Below, piece after piece: positions 18,284-23,488 of a stretch of DNA of 23,488 nucleotides. How positions within the stretch are numbered: the first letter of the stretch is position 1; each line of letters begins with the position of its first letter. This stretch comes from Cylindrodendrum hubeiense (lineage: Eukaryota > Ascomycota > Sordariomycetes > Hypocreales > Nectriaceae), in NCBI GenBank assembly GCA_014621425.1, contig JAANBB010000547.1, forward strand, positions 1-23,488, written 5' to 3'. The position numbers and the translations under genes are program-made. Under the pieces are notes generated by a model. It worked only from the letters and a program-made list of their open reading frames with translations, was not told where the DNA came from and searched no databases.

Positions 18284-19440
18284 ATGACAGACGAAAGCAC
18301 AACCGCTGCCACATCTGCGGGTCGTCCGCGAACGCGGCAACGGGCTCATAAACAACCGCAGCCATTAGATGTCCCGCACATCGAGGAGGATGCTGCAGAG
18401 AGAAAGCGAGTTTTGAATGTGTTGGCGCAGCGCAGATACCGTGAGTGGGCATGAGCACTGAGCTACTGGGTTCGTCGTGCTGATCAGACTCAACAGGCGA
18501 GAAGAAGCGGCTGAATCGTCGAAAGGCTGGTTCCGCTGACAAGGACGAAGCCAAAGAAGCAGAGGCATCTGCAAACCAGACTCAAGAGCCCTCTCCGTCT
18601 TCATCAACGGAAACTCCAGTGGAAGACACGGTCGATCTGGCTGTCACTACGACAGATATAGCTTCACTATTTCTGGCCCCAAGTCCAGGCATCATCGCCG
18701 GACTTGACTTGGGTCTGTCACCATGGGAGCCCATCGAGGAATTATCATTCACACCCATGCTACCACAACTTTTGACGCCTGAAGTCTCAGATGGAGATGA
18801 CCTGCTACAACAAGCAGATTTCTCAGTTGAATCCAGCCTGCCGGGGACCTTCTCTTGCACCGTCGATACCCCTACCCTAGATAACTTCTCAACCGTGTCC
18901 TCGGAATTCGACTGCCCGGATATATTCCACCTCCCTGTTCTACAGTTAACGCTCCTCAAGGCAGTAATGCGCATTGCGGAACGTATCGGCTGCGGGGGCG
19001 CCATGTGGAAACTGGATGGCATCTCGCCGTTCAGCGACGGGACCGGGACGCCGGCCGCCCAGCTCCCGCCTGCGTGGCGGCCGACGGCGTCGCAGGTTCT
19101 GGTGCCGCACCACCCCTTCTTCGACTTCCTGCCGTGGCCGGAGGTGCGTGACCGCATCATCAACATCATGACGCTGCCGGACGAGCTGCGGCCGGCCCAC
19201 GCCAAGGGGCCGCTGGCCCTGGTCAACTTTGCGTACGACATCGAAGACAGCGCCGAGGGCGTGCGCATCTACGGCGGCGACCCGTACGAGCCCGGGAGCT
19301 GGGAGGTCGGGCAGGTGCTCTTCGAGCGTTGGTGGTTCCTGTTTGATCGACACATCATCGACAACAGCAATCGGTGGCGCCGGATGAGGGGGGCGCCGCC
19401 GTTGTTGCTTAAGGGCGCGAATCCCGGTTCGAGTAGTTAG
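18284..19440 (+). CDS. bZIP transcription factor with DUF3425 domain
   Basis: Exons 18284-18440 and 18497-19440 (56-nt intron, gtgagt...caacag) encode 366 residues. The DNA-contact region is created across the splice: RKRVLNVLAQRRYR then EKKRLNRR, with the family's N45, A48-Q49-R50-R51 and R53. It is followed not by a clear leucine zipper but by a polar Lys/Glu/Ser linker. From about residue 198 to 352 lies the fungal DUF3425 domain: LPVLQLTLLKAVMRIAERIG, HHPFFDFLPWPEVRDRII and the tail FERWWFLFDRHIIDNSNRWR. Such proteins are nuclear regulators found only in fungi; targets are unknown. The start at 18284 puts the basic region about 40 residues from the N-terminus, as is usual. Exon 2 is richer in GC after about 18990. 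Confidence 0.9.
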
Positions 19441-20060
19441 TGAAAATCCAGGGCTTGCAGGTGTGAGTTAACTGGATGGGGATTACTGCAGGTTGGAAAC
19501 AAGGTGACGGAGCTTGATGTCATAATACGGCTTAGAGGCTGGTGGTTCTGGCATTGAGCCATATCAGGTGGCTGTTTGCTTCCTCATACCCAATAGGCGC
19601 CGGAGATATTGGAGTTTCACGCGGGTTGATTTTGGGTATATAAGTGGTAGTTTCCATGTGAATAATATTTTACGCGGCCGATGTCGTTGCAAAACTCACG
19701 TCAGGGGATGATTGGAGGCTTTCACATGTGTTGTTGAGCTGCCCAGCAACGGAGAAAGTGATACTATCTACCTACCTAGGTTGTCTACCACGAAAACTGG
19801 ACCAGGGGTGGCCCAGGCCAGTTAGGTAGTCAGCAGCGCTGCTCTTGCTCAGGCTTTGATCACCCTTATTAATCCGTGATGCTCACCTTAAATCACCTTT
19901 ATGAACTCTCTGTCCCCTCTTTTTAAGCCTCCAGTGCCTCTTCAGCCGGGGCTGATCACGTGGCGACTGCTCGCCACATAACCTCCCCCGACGAGGTGAT
20001 GATGGCCTCTTTTGCCTCTGACACAAATACCGGAGCAGATCATAAAGAAGGCTAACAACG
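19441..20060. other. Intergenic region before the F-box gene
   Basis: It contains a TATATAAG at 19637-19644 and a ctacctacctagg word at 19768-19780. No coding pattern is visible. The minus-strand frames that cross into the F-box gene are antisense shadows. Confidence 0.5.
19637..19644 (+). promoter_or_regulatory. TATA-like element
   Basis: TATATAAG matches the TATA consensus well but lies 417 bp before the F-box start codon, which would require a long leader. It may serve another transcript. Confidence 0.25.
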
Positions 20061-21566
20061 ATGTCAGGCTTTTCTTGGGCTTTGTTGCCGCCAGAGATTC
20101 GGCTACAAATACTGGAGGTAGTCTTGCGCCAGGGGGCTCGCGGCTCCTGCGCGGCTGTCTGCTCAGAATGGAAGGCATTCATTGAGCCGCAGAATTTCTA
20201 CCGACTAGAATTACAGGTACCATGCCTAGAGCAACTTGGCCATATGACCACTCGAACTGCGGGTCTTGTTCGTCAAATTCGGCTGAATATTGAGCTACCA
20301 CGATACTCATGTCGCTCATGTCAGTGGCCTGAATCAAGGTCGCGTAAGTCGCAGCATAGCTCCATCTTCAGAACTGCGATACGGAAACTGTTTACTGTCT
20401 TAAGTGCTTGGAAACCGACAGACCGCTTCGTGTTAGAGCTCAACACCTTCTCACCTAGCGACTCGGAGCACTGGTTCAAAAATTATTGCATTGGACTAGA
20501 CGCCCAAACCGATGGAGAATCTGAGCAGCAGCAGCAGCAAGAGGCTCCCGCTATATGGCATGACCCAAAACACGGCTGGATTGATGGCCGGCAGGTGGAG
20601 AGTCCCTCTGCAGAAGCTATGTCACGTCTCTTCGCCCCGATATGCTTAAGTCTCCCGGAGAGCATCCCGGAGGTCCACGCAGTGACGCGGCTTGTCATAC
20701 GTCGAGAATGTCGGCGGCAGATTATACCGCCAGTTCTGAGGCTATTGCTACAGAAACTTCCTCGGCTACAAGCTATGGTCTACGAGCCATGGCGCGCTTG
20801 CCGCCGCAACTGGAAGATTGCGTGTGATAAGGGTATGTTGAGGTACCAACTGTTTGATCGACGACCTAATCATTTATTTGCAGAGTTTGCATCCGTGATT
20901 CAAGACGCTCTGCCGAGTCACGTCGAAATGCTCTCGATCTTTGAGGATCCCAATTCTGAGCTTGTGTCGGCAATGCACCGCGATCCGTTGTTCCAGCAAG
21001 TTATCGATGATAACATGACGGCAGGTGCCGAGCTAGTCAGAGCCCTGGTCTTGAGGAGTTGTGACCTCAAACATCTCTCAATCTCCTTCATGGTCGATGC
21101 CCGACAATTTTTGGACTCTTTGCAGTCAACTCATTGCTGCCACAAATTACGATCGCTCACACTCACGGCGTCCATCCTCAAAAGAGAATCCCAAAGTAGG
21201 CGAATTGCTTCTTTCTTAAGCGACGCGAGCTCGTTTCCGCAAGAGATGAAGCAGCTCGAACGATTAATACTTTGGAACAGTAAGCGAGGAGAGGCGTGTG
21301 CGGTCATCTATCAAAGGGACAGATCAAGCCAGCAAGCTACTCTGACGAGGCGCGGAACATGGCATTTTGAGCTGAATTACGAAGTGGTAGAATCCTGGAA
21401 GAATGTCGACCCAGATTTAATCCTCCGAATCGAACACGAGCAGCTACAAGCAGTCGTCAAACAAAACGGTGATGCCATCTACCACTTAGGTTTGCCAGGG
21501 GAGGTTATCGATCCAATTTCTGCCCGGCAGCTACGACAGGAAGCATTCGTGGGAGAAGAGGTCTGA
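20061..21566 (+). CDS. F-box protein with a DUF6546-like C-terminal region
   Basis: The best model has two exons, 20061-20832 and 20884-21566, giving 484 residues; read through the intron it would be 501. An F-box (about residues 5-50: LLPPEIRLQILEVVL, then CSEWKAFIEPQNFYRLEL) suggests a substrate adaptor of an SCF ubiquitin ligase. A polyglutamine run (EQQQQQE) lies near residue 155. The central and C-terminal parts (RLVIRRECRRQIIP, EPWRACRRNW, EMLSIFEDPN, LERLILWNSKRG) match the pattern I know from fungal F-box-like DUF6546 proteins, including the ALPSHVEMLSIFED turn. The 51-nt intron (gtatgt, branch cctaat, gcag) has no stop and keeps the frame, so gene callers may miss it. Targets are unknown. 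Confidence 0.85.
   Translation: MSGFSWALLPPEIRLQILEVVLRQGARGSCAAVCSEWKAFIEPQNFYRLELQVPCLEQLGHMTTRTAGLVRQIRLNIELPRYSCRSCQWPESRSRKSQHSSIFRTAIRKLFTVLSAWKPTDRFVLELNTFSPSDSEHWFKNYCIGLDAQTDGESEQQQQQEAPAIWHDPKHGWIDGRQVESPSAEAMSRLFAPICLSLPESIPEVHAVTRLVIRRECRRQIIPPVLRLLLQKLPRLQAMVYEPWRACRRNWKIACDKGMLRYQLFDRRPNHLFAEFASVIQDALPSHVEMLSIFEDPNSELVSAMHRDPLFQQVIDDNMTAGAELVRALVLRSCDLKHLSISFMVDARQFLDSLQSTHCCHKLRSLTLTASILKRESQSRRIASFLSDASSFPQEMKQLERLILWNSKRGEACAVIYQRDRSSQQATLTRRGTWHFELNYEVVESWKNVDPDLILRIEHEQLQAVVKQNGDAIYHLGLPGEVIDPISARQLRQEAFVGEEV
20833..20883 (+). other. In-frame 51-nt intron of the F-box gene
   Basis: The donor gtatgt, branch cctaatc and acceptor tttgcag are all good. The length is a multiple of three and no stop is present, so both forms are translatable. 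Splicing gives IACDKEFASVIQDALP, which fits the family better than the unspliced insert of 17 residues. Confidence 0.75.
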
Positions 21567-22080
21567 TGAAGGGTCTTCTTGTTGGCTCCTCATCCATTTC
21601 TTGTTGAAGAGTCAGGTCCAAAAAAAAATGTAGAGTGTCACTTGAGATGGATATGGCGATAGACATGAAAATTACTGTGCAAGAAACCGTCCAAGTTATA
21701 TTTGTGACGAAAAGCAAAGCGGAGGGAGTAGTACAACACTTCTGGCTTCGAATTGATGATGTTCCCTACGTCCTCACCCCCGGCAGTGGTGCCCCTTTCC
21801 CGTGCCTACGTACTAATTTTGGTAGCCCCGCTAGAGAGATGTCTCCTTCCTTCAGCATGATGGCTGTTGCATCGCGAACAGTGGAAGGAAGAATTCGAAC
21901 GGGGGAAAGCCTGGCCGGTCAAACTGGCATAAATCTTTCCAACTCTTGTCTACGTTGGTCCTTTTTCTTTTCTTCCACCAGGACCACCATCACCAGCAGC
22001 AGCAGCAGCAATAGCTCAGGCTCCGCGCTAAAAACGGATTGGGACTGACCGAGCTGTCGTGTATGACTATTGAGGTAGGT

Positions 22081-22107
22081 ATGTACAGTACATTATGTAC
22101 AGTACAT
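22081..22107. repeat. Two tandem near-palindromes ATGTACAGTACAT
   Basis: The 13-bp unit occurs at 22081-22093 and 22095-22107 with one base between. Each copy is an inverted repeat (atgtac / gtacat) around a single central base, so the pair can form several hairpins. Confidence 0.8.
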
Positions 22108-22860
22108 GTAGGGAGGACAAGTCATGAGCTCATTTACCCGCGACTACCCGGCCAATCAAATAAAGTCATGAACAGAATGTTCTGGGACAGTCAGTGTATG
22201 TATTCCAGTCACCATGACGAGACCTCACAACGCTCATATCATCTAATACTGGCTCCGAGGCAGTCAATGAGGCGGTGGATTGACTCATGCCCCGCCGTTG
22301 GAACACGTGGGGAATCAGTCTCGATCCGTTTGTACAGTAACTAGTACAGTAGTGGGCTAATTACCCGTCAGATGGGAGTGACCTATCTGTCTCATTGTCA
22401 CCGTTGGTAGGTAGAGAAGACGAGAGCGGGTATTTGGCGGTGAGGGCGACGTGCGGTAGGTTCTGCCACATAGAGGGACTAGCGCAGCGGGTGGTAAAAA
22501 GGCGTGCGCACTGCGTAGTGCGAAGCATGTACACCAGGCGGGACGGATGTGAGGAAGGATGTGATTATTTGATTTGCCGTGCCGCGGTCTCCGACTCAGA
22601 CTCGGAAGGCCCAATGCGTGTCTGACTAGTTGGCCCGATGTATCGCTACCCACCTTGGGTCTTGAGGAGTGCATCGCAGCAGCTGATGGTTGGGGGGAGA
22701 CAAGATCAGCGTCAATGCCTCTGAGAAACAGAGTGCTGAGGTGCAGCAGAGTCAAGGATAGCGGCTGGTGAGTGTGACGCGTGGGTGGGAGCGGGACAGC
22801 GGACGGGGCAGCTTTGGGGCAGTTTGGGAGGGGTAGAGGAGGCGGGGGTGGGGGGTTGAT

Positions 22861-22920
22861 AGGTACCTAAGGTAGGCAAGGTACCTACAGGTAGGTAGGT
22901 TAGGTACAGGTGGGTAGGTA
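22861..22920. repeat. AGGT/GGTA tetranucleotide-rich tract
   Basis: The tract includes AGGTACCT palindromes at 22861-22868 and 22879-22886 followed by gtaggtaggttaggtac. Shorter tracts of the same word occur at 13511-13527, 19768-19780 and 23184-23203. Confidence 0.65.
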
Positions 22921-23093
22921 TTCCCTCTCCTCTTCTTTACCTGCGACGTATTATGTAGGCAGTGCGTGAGTGGCTCATGGCGGGTGGAATGTTTTGGCCC
23001 TGGAGTTGTTGGACCACTTCGGACGCAACCAAGTGGAGGGGGCACGAAGGAGGTGATGCAGTAGCTGCGGTTGCACGCTTGGAAGATGTAAGC

Positions 23094-23130
<37 letters not shown>

Positions 23131-23165
23131 GGAGAGGGAGAGACAGGGAGAGGGAGAGGGAGAGG
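23094..23165. repeat. Hexanucleotide microsatellite (GTGAGA)6 grading into GGGAGA/GAGAGG
   Basis: Six perfect GTGAGA copies fill 23094-23129, then GGGAGA twice and GAGAGG-type units to about 23165. The strand is pure purine apart from the T of each unit and one C, so a triplex-forming or length-variable tract is likely. Confidence 0.85.
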
Positions 23166-23183
23166 GTGGATGTGAATGATGAG

Positions 23184-23203
23184 TACCTACCTACCTACCT
23201 ACT
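23184..23203. repeat. Microsatellite (TACC)4
   Basis: Four perfect TACC units followed by TACT lie 18 bp after the purine microsatellite. This is the complement of the GGTA words in the tract at 22861-22920. Confidence 0.75.
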
Positions 23204-23421
23204 ATTATTCCGTGTTGCTGGAAGACAAACAGCTAATTACTAAAAGACAGTATGACTGGCATTCGCCGGGGGGGATGTACTGCTGTAAGACGCTAGAAAA
23301 GCCAGATGGAAGCCTGCCGCGTCGCTCCCGTTGCGGTGACTCTGCAGCGGGTACGAGTACGGGACACGGGGGGGCAATTGAAGGGTGACCAGCTTGAGCA
23401 GCCGGTGGAGCGAGGCTGTCC

Positions 23422-23441
23422 GGCTCTGTCTGGCTCTGTCT
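23422..23441. repeat. Tandem GGCTCTGTCT, two copies
   Basis: Two perfect 10-bp copies are followed by ctgcccg twice up to the window edge. This is simple-sequence DNA with no coding evidence. Confidence 0.65.
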
Positions 23442-23488
23442 GGCTGCCCGCTGCCCGCTGCTGCCCCTTGGAACTCTGCTGGACCCCC

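Larger units (their letters stand above)
21567..23488. other. Right-edge gene-free region rich in simple repeats
   Basis: No frame in these 1.9 kb has a recognisable protein. The region carries paired GTACAGTAC words (22081-22107, 22331-22352), an AGGT-rich tract (22861-22920), a GTGAGA/GGGAGA microsatellite (23094-23165), a TACC tract (23184-23203) and GGCTCTGTCT repeats (23422-23441). It may be the promoter of a gene beyond the window. Confidence 0.5.

Noticed and set aside
685..19440. Secondary-metabolite gene cluster (reductase, permease, bZIP regulator)
   Set aside because: No backbone enzyme such as a PKS, NRPS, terpene cyclase or DMATS is present, and housekeeping mitochondrial and tRNA genes lie in between.
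21635..22048. Plus-strand open frame of 137 codons after the F-box gene
   Set aside because: No recognisable domain; it ends in a CAG-repeat-derived Ser run and looks like non-coding DNA.
23094..23165. CRISPR-like or telomere-like array
   Set aside because: The units are contiguous hexamers without spacers and do not match the TTAGGG fungal telomere repeat; it is a microsatellite.

Overview
The window looks like nuclear DNA of a filamentous ascomycete (Pezizomycotina). The genes lie singly, not in operons. They carry short introns of about 48-72 nt with GTRNGT-type donors, CTAAC/CTGAC-like branch points and CAG/TAG acceptors. There is a nuclear tRNA gene with a 21-nt anticodon-loop intron, and several products are typical of fungi (a CIA84-like PPR protein, a Dal5-type MFS permease, a bZIP-DUF3425 regulator, an F-box protein, a GPI-anchored protein, a small secreted Cys-rich protein). 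Genus cannot be fixed from the sequence alone.

Layout: 1-684 no gene seen. 685-1809 (-) two-exon aldo/keto reductase of the AKR7 type. 1810-2894 divergent intergenic region. 2895-5321 (+) CIA84-like complex I assembly PPR protein, converging on 5450-6067 (-) mitochondrial ribosomal protein bS18m. 6068-9930 is a 3.9-kb GC-rich stretch with no convincing gene. 9931-11809 (+) three-exon MFS permease. 11986-13362 (-) uncharacterised basic, Ser-rich protein whose frame contains an in-frame TAG; it seems to have a 5' UTR intron. 13938-14032 (-) tRNA-Ile(AAT). 14303-14916 (-) three-exon small secreted Cys-rich protein. 14917-16660 mostly empty, with one Cys-rich ORF of doubtful status. 16661-17449 (+) Ser/Thr-rich protein with a GPI-type C-terminus but no evident signal peptide. 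18284-19440 (+) two-exon bZIP regulator with DUF3425. 20061-21566 (+) F-box protein with an in-frame 51-nt intron. 21567-23488 no gene, but many simple repeats.

The genes do not form an obvious pathway. CIA84-like and bS18m are both mitochondrial biogenesis genes and sit tail to tail. A reductase, a permease and a bZIP regulator are present, but with no polyketide synthase, NRPS, terpene cyclase or P450 a secondary-metabolite cluster is not supported. I found no clear new multi-gene system. The best leads are the in-frame TAG gene (13000-13002), the possible alternative acceptor that adds or removes a cysteine in the secreted protein, the in-frame retained intron in the F-box gene, and the GPI-type protein without a visible signal peptide.
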